Below are positions 47,752-55,507 of a DNA stretch of 56,564 nt, piece by piece. The notes under the pieces were generated by a model. The model was not told the origin of the DNA, ran no database searches, and was given only the letters and a program-made list of their open reading frames with translations. Source of the DNA: Acidimicrobiales bacterium. GTDB taxonomy: Bacteria; Actinomycetota; Acidimicrobiia; Acidimicrobiales; MedAcidi-G1. Numbering within the stretch: position 1 is the stretch's first letter; each line of letters begins with the position of its first letter. The position numbers were made by a program, and so were the translations under genes. Location of the stretch: the NCBI GenBank assembly GCA_016845305.1, contig JAERSW010000026.1, positions 1 to 56,564 on the forward strand, read 5' to 3'.

Positions 47752-48443
47752 GCCGGCCCATCGAACTGCTCCCGGTCCACGGGATCGCCGAGGTCCGGCC
47801 CGGTGACGACCTGGCGGCGATGATCGCCGAGGCAGCCGACCTCAACGTCGGCGACGTCCTGGTGGTCACCCAGAAGGTGGTCAGCAAGGCCGAGGACCGC
47901 CTGGTGGACGTGGACCCCGAGGTCGGCCACAAGCCGCTGGTGGAGCGCGAGTCGGTCCGGGTGCTGCGACGGCGGGGCGACCTGGTCATCAGCGAGACCG
48001 AGCACGGCTTCGTGTGCGCCAACGCCGGCATCGACCTGTCCAACGTCGAGGAGGGACGGGCCGCCCTCCTTCCCGTCGACTCCGACCGGTCGGCGCGACG
48101 CATCCGCGACGCGCTGCGCCACCGGTTCGGCGTGGACGTGGCCGTGGTGGTCAGCGATACCTTCGGGCGACCCTGGCGTCGGGGGGTCACCGACGTGGCC
48201 ATCGGCTGCGCCGGGCTCCGACCGGTGGTCGACCTGCGTGGCACCACCGACGCCCTGGGGCGGGAACTGCAGGTCACCGAGGTGGCCGTGGTCGACGAGA
48301 TCGCCGCGGCCGCCGAACTGGTCATGGGCAAGGCGGAGGGCGTGCCGGTGGCCATCGTGCGGGGGGTCGACCCCTCGTGGCTGGGCGACGGCTCGGTCGT
48401 CGACGACGTCGTCCGGGACCCCGCCGACGACCTCTTCCGTTAG
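47748..48443 (+). CDS. cofE: Coenzyme F420-0:L-glutamate ligase, CofE domain only
   Basis: Adds glutamates to F420-0. The 231-residue protein has the CofE landmarks VLVVTQKVVSKAEDRLVD, GFVCANAGIDLSNV, LLPVDSDRSARRIRDAL, VVVSDTFGRPWRRGVTDVA and VDEIAAAAELVMGKAEGVP. Mycobacterial FbiB carries an extra C-terminal nitroreductase-fold domain that reduces dehydro-F420-0; it is absent, because the frame stops right after the CofE domain. That reductase must be elsewhere in the genome if the PEP route is used. Confidence 0.94.
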   Translation: MSRPIELLPVHGIAEVRPGDDLAAMIAEAADLNVGDVLVVTQKVVSKAEDRLVDVDPEVGHKPLVERESVRVLRRRGDLVISETEHGFVCANAGIDLSNVEEGRAALLPVDSDRSARRIRDALRHRFGVDVAVVVSDTFGRPWRRGVTDVAIGCAGLRPVVDLRGTTDALGRELQVTEVAVVDEIAAAAELVMGKAEGVPVAIVRGVDPSWLGDGSVVDDVVRDPADDLFR

Positions 48444-48483
48444 CCGCTGTCGAGAAGCTCCATCAGGACCCGGCCTCAGCCGA

Positions 48484-49323
48484 TCACCAGATCGAGCGTC
48501 CCCCATCCATCACCAGGTTGTGACCGGTCAGGTAGGCAGAGGCATCTGAACACAGGAACTGCACGGCCGCCCGGTAGTCGCCGACCGAGGCCATGCGTCC
48601 GAGCGGGATCCTGCTCGAGAGGTCCGAGACGAAGGACTCGTCCTGATCGGTCTGGACCCCTCCCGGAGAGATGGAGTTGGCTCGCACTCCGCACTCGGGC
48701 CAATAGGTCGCCAGATACCTCGTCAGGCCGACGAGGGCCGACTTCACGACCGGGTAGGTCACCGGCTTCACCGGTTGTGACTCCGGGGGGAGCCCCTCCC
48801 GTCGATAGAGGCGCTGGTCCGGAGCCAGCACCGACAGGTCCGATGCGACGTTGAGAATCACCCCACCCCCCGACCCGGCCATGCGCCGGCCGAACGAACG
48901 GCTGCACAGGAATGCCCCTGTCAGGCCGACGGCGAGTTCCCGGTTCCAACGTTCCAGGGAGAACGCCTCGAGGCGAGAGCCATCGACCAGCCCATCGGAG
49001 TCGACCTTGGCATCCACGGCGGCGTTGTTCACGAGGATCGAACAACCCCCCTTCTCCAGAAGGCGCTCGGCGGTCGTCTCCACTGCCCGCTCGTCGGTCA
49101 CGTCCATCACCGTGGACTCCGCTGATCCACTTCCAGCGTCTCCGGCAACCATCTCGACAGCGGCGGCGAGGCCAGGCTCGTCCACGTCGGCGAGGACCAC
49201 GTGGGCACCCAGTTCCATCAGGGCCGCGGCATGTTCACGCCCCAGGAGCCCAGCGGCTCCGGTGACGAGCGCCGTCTGACCGGACAGGTCGAAGGCCGAC
49301 GGGGGAAGCGGACGTCCACTCAA
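48484..49323 (-). CDS. Short-chain dehydrogenase, PtmA-like, last gene of ulosonate operon
   Basis: Classical SDR, 279 residues, with ALVTGAAGLLGREHA (NAD(P) site), NNAAVDAKVDS, catalytic Ser in NVASDLSVLAPDQRLY and YPVVKSALVGL for Tyr-x3-Lys, then the ending GGRSIW. The combination LAPDQRLYRREGLPPESQPVK resembles SDRs of sialic-acid-like and flagellin glycosylation loci such as PtmA; that link is from memory. The start is a TTG overlapping the previous stop as TTGA, with GGGGGA 9 bases upstream and no ATG nearby. The substrate is unknown. Confidence 0.82.
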   Translation of the reverse strand: MSGRPLPPSAFDLSGQTALVTGAAGLLGREHAAALMELGAHVVLADVDEPGLAAAVEMVAGDAGSGSAESTVMDVTDERAVETTAERLLEKGGCSILVNNAAVDAKVDSDGLVDGSRLEAFSLERWNRELAVGLTGAFLCSRSFGRRMAGSGGGVILNVASDLSVLAPDQRLYRREGLPPESQPVKPVTYPVVKSALVGLTRYLATYWPECGVRANSISPGGVQTDQDESFVSDLSSRIPLGRMASVGDYRAAVQFLCSDASAYLTGHNLVMDGGRSIW

Positions 49324-50075
49324 CGACTCTGTCCCCCATCCAATGTCCAGACTGCTCCCGTGGCGAACGCCGACTGGGAGGAACCCAGGTACTCGACGAG
49401 CGGCCCGACGTCTTCCGGACGTCCCAATCTCGCGAGCGGGACCTCACGTTCCAGCATGGACTGCACCGAGGAGGGGTCGTCGCCGAGGCGGGATGCCCAG
49501 ACCGAGTCGTCGTGGAGGATGTTCCCGAGGGCCACGACGTTGATCCTGACACCATCATCGGCCAAGGGCGCGGCCATCCCCCTCACGTAGGCATGGAGTG
49601 CGGCCTTGGCCGCCGAGTAGGTGACCGGTGCTCCGGGCACGACGACGGATCCGCAGATCGACGAGATGCACACCACCGATCCTCCACTCTGGGCCAGCAC
49701 GGTGCGAGCGGCCTCGACGACGTTGGTCGCCGACCAGAGATTGAGGGCGAAGACCCGCTGCCATTCGTCGGGGGTCTCCATCCCGGGTGCGACCGATGCT
49801 CCCCCACCCACGTTGCAGACGACGAGGTCGAGGCCTCCCAACGCCTGCGACGCCACCTCGACGACGGCCCGAGCCCCACCGAGGTCGGACACGTCTCCTT
49901 CGGCCGCGACCGTCCCTGCACGGTTCGCGACCACCTCGCCGACGCGAGCCGACGTCCTTCCGTTGACGGCGACCTTCCAGTCGGCAGCAAGAAGGTGGTC
50001 GACGATTCCGAGGCCCACGCCTCGCGTCGAGCCCGTCACCAGGCAGCGACGTGACGCTCGCCCATCAGGCACCAT
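49320..50075 (-). CDS. Short-chain dehydrogenase/reductase
   Basis: Classical SDR, 251 residues. The nucleotide motif is LVTGSTRGVGLGIV, followed by CNVGGGASVAP, catalytic Ser in VVCISSICGSVVVPG and YSAAKAALHAYVRG for Tyr-x3-Lys, and a C-terminal VWTLDGGQSR. The ATG at 50075 overlaps the TIM-barrel gene by 11 bases. With the neighbouring SDR it could act in two redox steps, for example oxidation and reduction around the aminotransferase step, but this is inference. Confidence 0.83.
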   Translation of the reverse strand: MVPDGRASRRCLVTGSTRGVGLGIVDHLLAADWKVAVNGRTSARVGEVVANRAGTVAAEGDVSDLGGARAVVEVASQALGGLDLVVCNVGGGASVAPGMETPDEWQRVFALNLWSATNVVEAARTVLAQSGGSVVCISSICGSVVVPGAPVTYSAAKAALHAYVRGMAAPLADDGVRINVVALGNILHDDSVWASRLGDDPSSVQSMLEREVPLARLGRPEDVGPLVEYLGSSQSAFATGAVWTLDGGQSR

Positions 50076-50901
50076 GGCGATCGATCCACTCCGCGACCAT
50101 CGTCGAGTACCGGACGACGGCCGCCACATGGTCGCCATCCGAAGCCCGCGCCGTCTGGAGGACGTAGTTGCCCTCGTACCCCACCGCCCCCAACGCTCGG
50201 AAGACCGACTCGAAATCGGCGTCTCCCTCGCCGAGGGGCACCGTGGTCCCACCACGGCTCCTGTCCTTCACGTGCACGTTCCCGATCCGATCGCCATAGG
50301 CCGAGATCTCCTCGGTCGGATCGAAGCCGAGGGACGCGCTGTTTCCGATGTCGTAGTTGACGCCGAAGAACTCGGGATCGAGACGATCGATGAACCGGGC
50401 GAGATCGACTGGCGGGAGATCCGATTCGAAGAGGACCCGAACACCGGAGCCGACGAACTCAGCCGCGACCTCTGTCAGGAATCCGAGAAGGCGGGACTCC
50501 TCCTCCGTCTCGATGGCGCCGTCGTCCACGAGCGGCACGACGACTGCCGCCACGCCGAGCACCCGACAAGCGGCCAGCACTGCCAGGAACTCCTCCTGCA
50601 GGTCCGCCTCCACCGAACCGCTCGCCTTCCAGAAGGGGGCCTGCATGAAGCAGTCTCCGGTCACCGATGGAACGTGGATCCCGTGCCGGGCACTGAGTTC
50701 CCTGATCGTCGCCCGGCCGGAGGTCGACATGAACGGGTTGGCCGACAGTCCCTCGTGGTCGAGAGTCCACTCCATCAGCTCAAGCCCGATTTTCTCTGCC
50801 GTGGAGAACTCCTCCTGCCAGTCGTCGACCGGAAACGCCTGGATCCTTCCGGCGACGGGCGACGACAACCGACCCTGCATGACGCCGATCCTGTGAAACA
50901 C
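50065..50901 (-). CDS. Xylose isomerase-like TIM-barrel protein
   Basis: Predicted sugar (phosphate) isomerase or epimerase, 278 residues, of the AP-endonuclease-2/xylose isomerase-like fold. It begins HRIGVMQGRLSSPVAGRIQA and has metal-ligand candidates in LFESDLPPVD, FGVNYDIGNSA and GNVHVKDRSRGG. Proteins with this MQGRLS-type start are familiar from surface-sugar clusters, but I know of no proven reaction. The GTG start is 3 bases after the VOC gene stop. Confidence 0.8.
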   Translation of the reverse strand: MFHRIGVMQGRLSSPVAGRIQAFPVDDWQEEFSTAEKIGLELMEWTLDHEGLSANPFMSTSGRATIRELSARHGIHVPSVTGDCFMQAPFWKASGSVEADLQEEFLAVLAACRVLGVAAVVVPLVDDGAIETEEESRLLGFLTEVAAEFVGSGVRVLFESDLPPVDLARFIDRLDPEFFGVNYDIGNSASLGFDPTEEISAYGDRIGNVHVKDRSRGGTTVPLGEGDADFESVFRALGAVGYEGNYVLQTARASDGDHVAAVVRYSTMVAEWIDRHGA

Positions 50902-50904
50902 GAC

Positions 50905-51333
50905 TCAGCCGCGCTCTTGGACCAACTCGAGGAGGAGCCCTTCGGGCCCCCGGCAGTAGGTGAGCCGAACGTTCCCATCCGGAGACGTCTGCACCGTGCG
51001 GACCACTGCCCCGAGACCTTCGATCGCCCGGCAGGTCTCCTCGATGTCGTCCACCGTCAGCGCGATGTGGGTCAGGCCGGTCGTGGTCTCGTCGCCCTCC
51101 CAGCACTCGGTCGACCGGTGGGACCGGAAATGGAGGAGCTCGATCCGACCGCCACCCGGCGCGACGAGCTTTACCGTGGTCACGTCAACGGACTCCAGAC
51201 CGAGTACGGCGTCGATCACCGGACCGACCTCGTCACCACGAACTTCCTCCTGGAAACCGAGGCCTTCGGTCCAAAACCGAACCGCCGCATCGAGGTCCGA
51301 TACGACAATTCCGGTGTGGCGGACCGAGTTCAC
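50905..51333 (-). CDS. VOC-superfamily (glyoxalase-like) protein
   Basis: The 142-residue protein has two beta-alpha-beta-beta-beta repeats. Likely metal ligands are His6 (VRHTGIVVSD), Glu in GRIELLHFR, His in LTHIALTVDD and Glu in LLLELVQERG, so a complete four-ligand site seems present. The closest general type is methylmalonyl-CoA epimerase/glyoxalase, but the setting argues for a sugar epimerase or isomerase. The GTG start overlaps the aminotransferase stop as GTGA. Confidence 0.84.
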   Translation of the reverse strand: MNSVRHTGIVVSDLDAAVRFWTEGLGFQEEVRGDEVGPVIDAVLGLESVDVTTVKLVAPGGGRIELLHFRSHRSTECWEGDETTTGLTHIALTVDDIEETCRAIEGLGAVVRTVQTSPDGNVRLTYCRGPEGLLLELVQERG

Positions 51334-52703
51334 GCCTGCTCGACCTCCTCGATCGCCTCGGCGAATACCCCGATCGCCTCGACCAGGGCTTCATCGGCGA
51401 TGGTCAGCGGAGGACCCAACTTGATCGACTCGCGGCCCGTGTGGACGACGAGGAGGCCCTTCTGCATGCATCGTTCAGCCACCCGACTGGCGAACGAACC
51501 GTCCGCCAATCCGGTCGCCGGGTCGGCGAAGAGGACCGCCGCGACGAGTCCCTCGCCGAGGACCCTGGAGATCCGGTCCGACCGTCGCCGGATCTCCTCC
51601 AGACCATCGTGCAGGATCCGACCGCGACGAGCTGCTTCGGCCACCAGGTTCCGGTCTGCCAGTTCCTGGAGGACGGCGAGGCCGGCGGCGCAAACGAGCG
51701 GGTTCGCCGAATGCGTGCTGCTCATGTTGCCCACCGACGGGAGATCCATGACCTCTGCCCTGCCCAGAACCCCCGAGAGTGGAACGCCGCCCCCCATTCC
51801 CTTTCCACAACAGAGCAGGTCGGGAGTCACGCCATAGTGCTCATAGCCAAAGGCCCGCCCGGTCCGACCGAAGCCCGACTGCATCTCGTCGAACGACAGG
51901 AGGAGGTCGTTTCGGCGGCAGAAACCCTCGAGTCCTTGAACGAAGTCGGGTGGGTAGAAGACCGCCCCCCAGCCCTGGAAGGTCTCCAACATGACGCCAC
52001 ACAGATCCCGCTCAGGATCGATGCCACCGGCCATGAGGCCAGCGATCGCATCCTCGAGGAACTCCAACCCCGACCGTCCCGCCAGAGCCCACGGATACGG
52101 GAAAGGGATGTGGTGGATGTCCTGATCCTGGTAACCGATCCAGGCACGCTGCTCGACGTTGCTGCTCATCATCTGCGCTCCGAGCGTGCGGCCGTGCCAG
52201 TTCCCCTCCACACAGAGGATGCCCCTGCGGCTCTTCCCGCTGTTCGCTCCGTGCATTCTCATGAGCTTCAGTGCGGCCTCCGTGGCTTCGGTTCCGGCCG
52301 AGAGCAGGAATGCCTTCTCGAAGGGTGAGCCAGCGAACTCGAGGAGGCTCTCGAGGTAACGAGCCCGTAGTTCGTTCCCGTAGGCGTAGCAACTGGCGAG
52401 CGGCCGATCGAGGGCATCTCGCATGGCCGCTGTCACGCGTGGGTTGGAGTGCCCGACATTCGCCACGAAGATCGTCGATGTCATGTCGATCCAGCGATTC
52501 CCCGCATGGTCGAAGACGCTGAAGTCCTCGGCGCGATCCCAGATCAGCGGCAACTGGCCATGCATCGATCGAGACTCGACGGCTTCCAGTCGTTCGAGGA
52601 TCTCTCGGGTTCCCGGTGCCGGGATCTCGGTAGCAATCACCCGATGGGGCGTCGTGACCCGCTCGACCGGTCTTGGATCCAGCGAGAAGCCCATTGAGTC
52701 CAC
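51330..52703 (-). CDS. Class III pyridoxal-phosphate aminotransferase
   Basis: Fold-type I, class III aminotransferase, 457 residues. It has FDHAGNRWIDMTSTIFVANV, FLLSAGTEATEAALKLM, NWHGRTLGAQ, SFDEMQSGFGRTGRAFGYEH and the Schiff-base Lys in LLCCGKGMGGGVPLSG. Class III enzymes act on omega-amines, acetylornithine or glutamate semialdehyde, not the usual class of nucleotide-sugar aminotransferases, so its substrate in a sugar operon is unclear. The GTG start directly follows the NeuA-like stop. An ATG 9 bases downstream is an alternative. Confidence 0.88.
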   Translation of the reverse strand: MDSMGFSLDPRPVERVTTPHRVIATEIPAPGTREILERLEAVESRSMHGQLPLIWDRAEDFSVFDHAGNRWIDMTSTIFVANVGHSNPRVTAAMRDALDRPLASCYAYGNELRARYLESLLEFAGSPFEKAFLLSAGTEATEAALKLMRMHGANSGKSRRGILCVEGNWHGRTLGAQMMSSNVEQRAWIGYQDQDIHHIPFPYPWALAGRSGLEFLEDAIAGLMAGGIDPERDLCGVMLETFQGWGAVFYPPDFVQGLEGFCRRNDLLLSFDEMQSGFGRTGRAFGYEHYGVTPDLLCCGKGMGGGVPLSGVLGRAEVMDLPSVGNMSSTHSANPLVCAAGLAVLQELADRNLVAEAARRGRILHDGLEEIRRRSDRISRVLGEGLVAAVLFADPATGLADGSFASRVAERCMQKGLLVVHTGRESIKLGPPLTIADEALVEAIGVFAEAIEEVEQA

Positions 52704-53462
52704 CTACGCGTTGCGCCGACGGTCGTGGCCGAAGACCATGTCAGCCAGTTCGGATCGGCCAGCCAGTTGTGCCTCGAGGATCTCGAATTCGGCAGGGCTG
52801 TCCACCTCGGTGACCGGCGGAGTCTTGAATGGGATGACCCTCGAGCCATGCAGCAGACCGCTCTGACGAATGAATGCCGTCGAGAGCACGTCGACGTATC
52901 CGTTGGCGAAGAACGTCGTCGGGAACGATTGTCGAGCCATGTTCGAAGCATCGAGGCTCGAGTCATCCGAACCCATAGGTCGAAGCAGCCCATCATCACC
53001 GATCTCCAGGCACTTCCATGCAGATTCCGGAGTCTCGTGAACCGACCTCAGAGCCGTCGCTCCGTCCCGAAGGCCGGCCTCGACGAAGTGTGTGATGGCG
53101 CGATCGACCAGATCCGGGGCACGAAATGGGGTCGTCGGCCTCAAATGGACGACGATCTCCGGCTCTTCTCCCGTCGCCCCGAGTTCGTCGAGGGCATGGA
53201 CGATGAACTCCCGGTCGGTCGACCGGTCCCCAGAGATCTCGGCAGGACGGAGAAAGGGAACCTCGGCCCCATGCGCCTCAGCGATCGCCGCGTAGTCCGC
53301 GGAGTCCGTCGACACGATGACCCGGTCGATTCGCTCGACTCGATGGGAGACCGCAATCGTCCAGGCGAGCAGCGGCCAACCACCAAGCGGGCGAATATTC
53401 TTATCTGCAAGACCCTTCGACCCTGAGCGGGCGGGAACGAGTGCGACGACCGACGACGGCAT
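52704..53462 (-). CDS. Acylneuraminate cytidylyltransferase-like (NeuA-type) CMP-sugar synthetase
   Basis: Expected to join CMP to a 3-deoxy-ulosonic acid. The 252-residue protein starts with VALVPARSGSKGLADKNIRP (CTP-binding signature of CMP-NeuAc/CMP-Kdo synthetases), followed by DRVIVSTDSADYA, VHLRPTTPFRAPDLVD and EVDSPAEFEI, which holds the late metal-binding Asp. The specific sugar cannot be told. The ATG at 53462 shares a base with the preceding NeuB-like stop (TGATG). A TTG one codon earlier is also possible. Confidence 0.9.
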   Translation of the reverse strand: MPSSVVALVPARSGSKGLADKNIRPLGGWPLLAWTIAVSHRVERIDRVIVSTDSADYAAIAEAHGAEVPFLRPAEISGDRSTDREFIVHALDELGATGEEPEIVVHLRPTTPFRAPDLVDRAITHFVEAGLRDGATALRSVHETPESAWKCLEIGDDGLLRPMGSDDSSLDASNMARQSFPTTFFANGYVDVLSTAFIRQSGLLHGSRVIPFKTPPVTEVDSPAEFEILEAQLAGRSELADMVFGHDRRRNA

Positions 53463-54301
53463 CAATCCGAAACGTCAACGCGAAGCTTCTCACGGACCGC
53501 CTGTTCAGCCTCCGTGATCACCTTCTCACCTGTTCCGAGCAGCTGCGGGATGGTTCGGACGGATTCGACGAACGACCCCAGACCGGCGGCCTCCAGCGAG
53601 GCCGCCTGGTCAGAGCCGTACATGGCCCGGTCCATCGTGATATGTCGCTCCAGAACCGTTGCTCCGAGCGCGACAGCGGTCACGCAGACCTTGATACCCG
53701 ATGACTCATGCCCCGAGTACCCCACCGAGCATCCGTACCGCTCCCTCAGCATCGGGATGCACCGCAGGTTCGCATCGGTCTCTGCCATGGGGTAAGTGCT
53801 GTTGCAGTGCAGGAGCTCAAAGGGGCAGTCGTGTCCTTGGAAGAGTTCCACCACCTCGTCGATCTCCTTCAGCGTCGCCATCCCTGTCGAGATGAAGGTC
53901 CGTCGACGCTCGCTCGCGATCTCCTCGAGGAGCGGCCGATGCCCGAGCATCGCCGAGGCGACCTTGTTGAAGGGAAGATCGAACTCCTGGAGGAATCGCT
54001 GCGCCTCGACGTCCCACGCCGAGGCTGACCAGTCAAGGCCCCTCTCCGCACAATGAGCGGCGATCTCCTCGTAGTCGGCTCGGCCGAACTCGAGACCCTC
54101 CTTCTGGTCACGCTGCGTCGTCCCCCATGGACTCTCCCGTGGCGAGTCCAGGAATTCTTCGGTGTAGACGACGTCGACGGTCCGCTTCTGGAACTTCACG
54201 GCGTCGAAGCCGGCATCGGCTGCCACGTCGATCAACTGTCGGGCGATCCCGAGATCCCCGTTGTGGTTGATGCCGATCTCAGCGATCAGATACAAGCTCA
54301 T
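53462..54301 (-). CDS. NeuB-type 3-deoxy-ulosonate synthase lacking the SAF domain
   Basis: Condenses phosphoenolpyruvate with an aldose or aldose phosphate. The 279-residue TIM barrel has LIAEIGINHNGDLGIARQLI, AGFDAVKFQKRTVD, FISTGMATLKEIDEVVEL, LLHCNSTYPMAETDANLR, GYSGHESSGI and LERHITMDRAMYGSDQAASL. Sialic acid synthases are about 340-350 residues, with a C-terminal antifreeze-like (SAF) domain; this one ends about 60 residues early. The frame overlaps the upstream phosphatase gene by 23 bases. Kdn-type (phosphorylated substrate) or other ulosonates are more likely than Neu5Ac because a phosphatase accompanies it. Confidence 0.9.
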   Translation of the reverse strand: MSLYLIAEIGINHNGDLGIARQLIDVAADAGFDAVKFQKRTVDVVYTEEFLDSPRESPWGTTQRDQKEGLEFGRADYEEIAAHCAERGLDWSASAWDVEAQRFLQEFDLPFNKVASAMLGHRPLLEEIASERRRTFISTGMATLKEIDEVVELFQGHDCPFELLHCNSTYPMAETDANLRCIPMLRERYGCSVGYSGHESSGIKVCVTAVALGATVLERHITMDRAMYGSDQAASLEAAGLGSFVESVRTIPQLLGTGEKVITEAEQAVREKLRVDVSD

Positions 54302-54824
54302 CGACCTCTTCCCCGCTCATGCGGCCAACGCCGAGCATACGCTCGACGAATCCACGGACGAATGACTCACCGCCCTGCTCTGCGAGGACCGTGTCCACAG
54401 CCTCGAGCACCAACGGATGGGCGTCCGAAGGCGCCACCGACCAGCCGACCCGCCGAAGAACCGGTAGGTCGTTGAGGTCGTTGCCCAGGAAGACCACGCC
54501 CTCGAACGGATCGTCCTCGGACGGAAACCGCTCGGAGAGGTGGTGCTCGAGGAAGGCCAGCTTGTCACCCACGGCCTGATGGCAGGCCAACCCGAGCTTG
54601 TCTGCTCTGGCCCGGACGACGGGATTCGCCTCGGTCGAGAGGATGAAGATCTCGGCGACCAGCCACCCTCTCCGCCTTGCCACACGGAGCAGATCGATCG
54701 CCAGGCCATCGGCCCGGTCGCAGCGAACGAACTCCCGGCCCTCGGCGTCGATCCATACCTTGTTGTCCGTGAATACCCCGTCGAAGTCGAGGACGATGGT
54801 GTGAATCTCTTCCGGCGTCAACAT
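54279..54824 (-). CDS. KdsC-type HAD phosphatase
   Basis: HAD-family C0 phosphatase, 181 residues, of the type that removes the phosphate after an ulosonate-phosphate synthase (Kdo-8-P or Kdn-9-P phosphatase) and that is fused to vertebrate CMP-sialate synthetases. It shows the Asp nucleophile motif IVLDFDGVFTDN, ILSTEANPVVRARADKL, VFLGNDLNDLPVLRRVG and APSDAHPLVLEAVD. The ATG at 54824 lies 4 bases after the GmhA-like stop. It lacks GmhB-type motifs, so it is not the heptose bisphosphatase. Confidence 0.88.
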   Translation of the reverse strand: MLTPEEIHTIVLDFDGVFTDNKVWIDAEGREFVRCDRADGLAIDLLRVARRRGWLVAEIFILSTEANPVVRARADKLGLACHQAVGDKLAFLEHHLSERFPSEDDPFEGVVFLGNDLNDLPVLRRVGWSVAPSDAHPLVLEAVDTVLAEQGGESFVRGFVERMLGVGRMSGEEVDELVSDR

Positions 54825-54828
54825 CGGT

Positions 54829-55419
54829 TCAGGCGAGGCCCAACTCGCTCTCGATGATCTCGCAGAACACATGGCCGATCAGGATGTGGGCTTCCTGGAT
54901 GCGTGCCGTCGAGTCGCTGGGGACCACCAATGCATGGTCGACCAGGTCGAGCGCCTCACCTCCGCCCTTTCCCAATAGGCCGACAGTGGTCAACCCACAA
55001 GTCCCCGCTGCCCGATAGGCCGCGTTCACGTTGCGGCTACGACCCGAGGTCGAGATCCCGACCAGGACGTCGCCCGGTCGGCCGACCGCCTCCACCTGGC
55101 GGCTGAAGATGTCGTCGTAGCCGAAGTCGTTGGCGATACACGTCAGGACCGAAGTGTCGGTGTTGAGGGCGATCGACCGGAGGGGCCGTCGATTCCCCTT
55201 GAATCGACCGACGAGCTCCGCAGCGATGTGCTGGCTGTCCGAGGCACTCCCTCCGTTGCCACACCAGAGGATCCCCCCTCCCCGATCGAGGCACGCAGCC
55301 ATCAGTCGACCGACTTCGATCACCGATTCCGCCAGCGAATCCATCGTCCGTCCAGCGGTGTCGATGTGTTCGGTGAACGCCGCTGAGACGATCTCCTCAG
55401 CGTTCACCGGCAGGAGCAC
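54829..55419 (-). CDS. GmhA-type SIS-domain sugar phosphate isomerase, first gene of ulosonate operon
   Basis: The 196-residue protein is close to sedoheptulose-7-phosphate isomerase: [72 protein letters not shown] and the C-terminal Glu/His-containing [15 protein letters not shown]. GmhA makes D-glycero-manno-heptose 7-phosphate; here it may provide that or another aldose phosphate to the NeuB-like synthase. GTG 55419 is used. A second in-frame GTG at 55404 follows AGGTG with better spacing and may be the real start. Confidence 0.88.
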   Translation of the reverse strand: MLLPVNAEEIVSAAFTEHIDTAGRTMDSLAESVIEVGRLMAACLDRGGGILWCGNGGSASDSQHIAAELVGRFKGNRRPLRSIALNTDTSVLTCIANDFGYDDIFSRQVEAVGRPGDVLVGISTSGRSRNVNAAYRAAGTCGLTTVGLLGKGGGEALDLVDHALVVPSDSTARIQEAHILIGHVFCEIIESELGLA

Positions 55420-55452
55420 CTTCGACGACTCGGACGACGACCATCAGCATGG

Positions 55453-55458
55453 ACTGTA
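55453..55458 (-). promoter_or_regulatory. Candidate -10 element of the nine-gene ulosonate operon
   Basis: TACAGT on the minus strand lies 33 bases before the GmhA-like GTG, in the 88-base spacer behind galE. No -35 element matches well. Nothing else is recognisable in that spacer. Confidence 0.25.
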
Positions 55459-55507
55459 CGAGATCCGCTGGAGGCCGTAGGGAGATCCCCTCCACATTCG
55501 TCTTCCA

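Larger units (their letters stand above)
48444..55507 (-). other. Lower-GC island carrying a nine-gene ulosonic-acid operon
   Basis: Hand counts of 60-base lines give 55% GC (line 53461), 57% (line 50761) and 65% (line 48901), against 75% in ftsH (line 36961) and rmd (line 45301). The low-GC stretch begins after cofE and ends before galE, and contains only the nine co-directional genes. No integrase, transposase, tRNA or flanking direct repeat is seen, so the means of acquisition is unknown. Confidence 0.7.

Noticed and set aside
48444-48483. Intrinsic terminator between cofE and the convergent SDR gene
   Set aside because: The 40 bases show no convincing stem-loop and no T-run on either strand.
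54279-54824. Heptose bisphosphatase (GmhB) identity for the HAD protein next to the GmhA-type gene
   Set aside because: Its motifs (LDFDGVFTDN, LGNDLNDL, APSDAHP) are those of KdsC-type phosphatases. GmhB has a different nucleophile motif and Cys ligands.
48444-55507. Mobile element explanation for the low-GC operon
   Set aside because: No transposase, integrase, tRNA target or flanking direct repeat is visible, so only compositional foreignness can be claimed.
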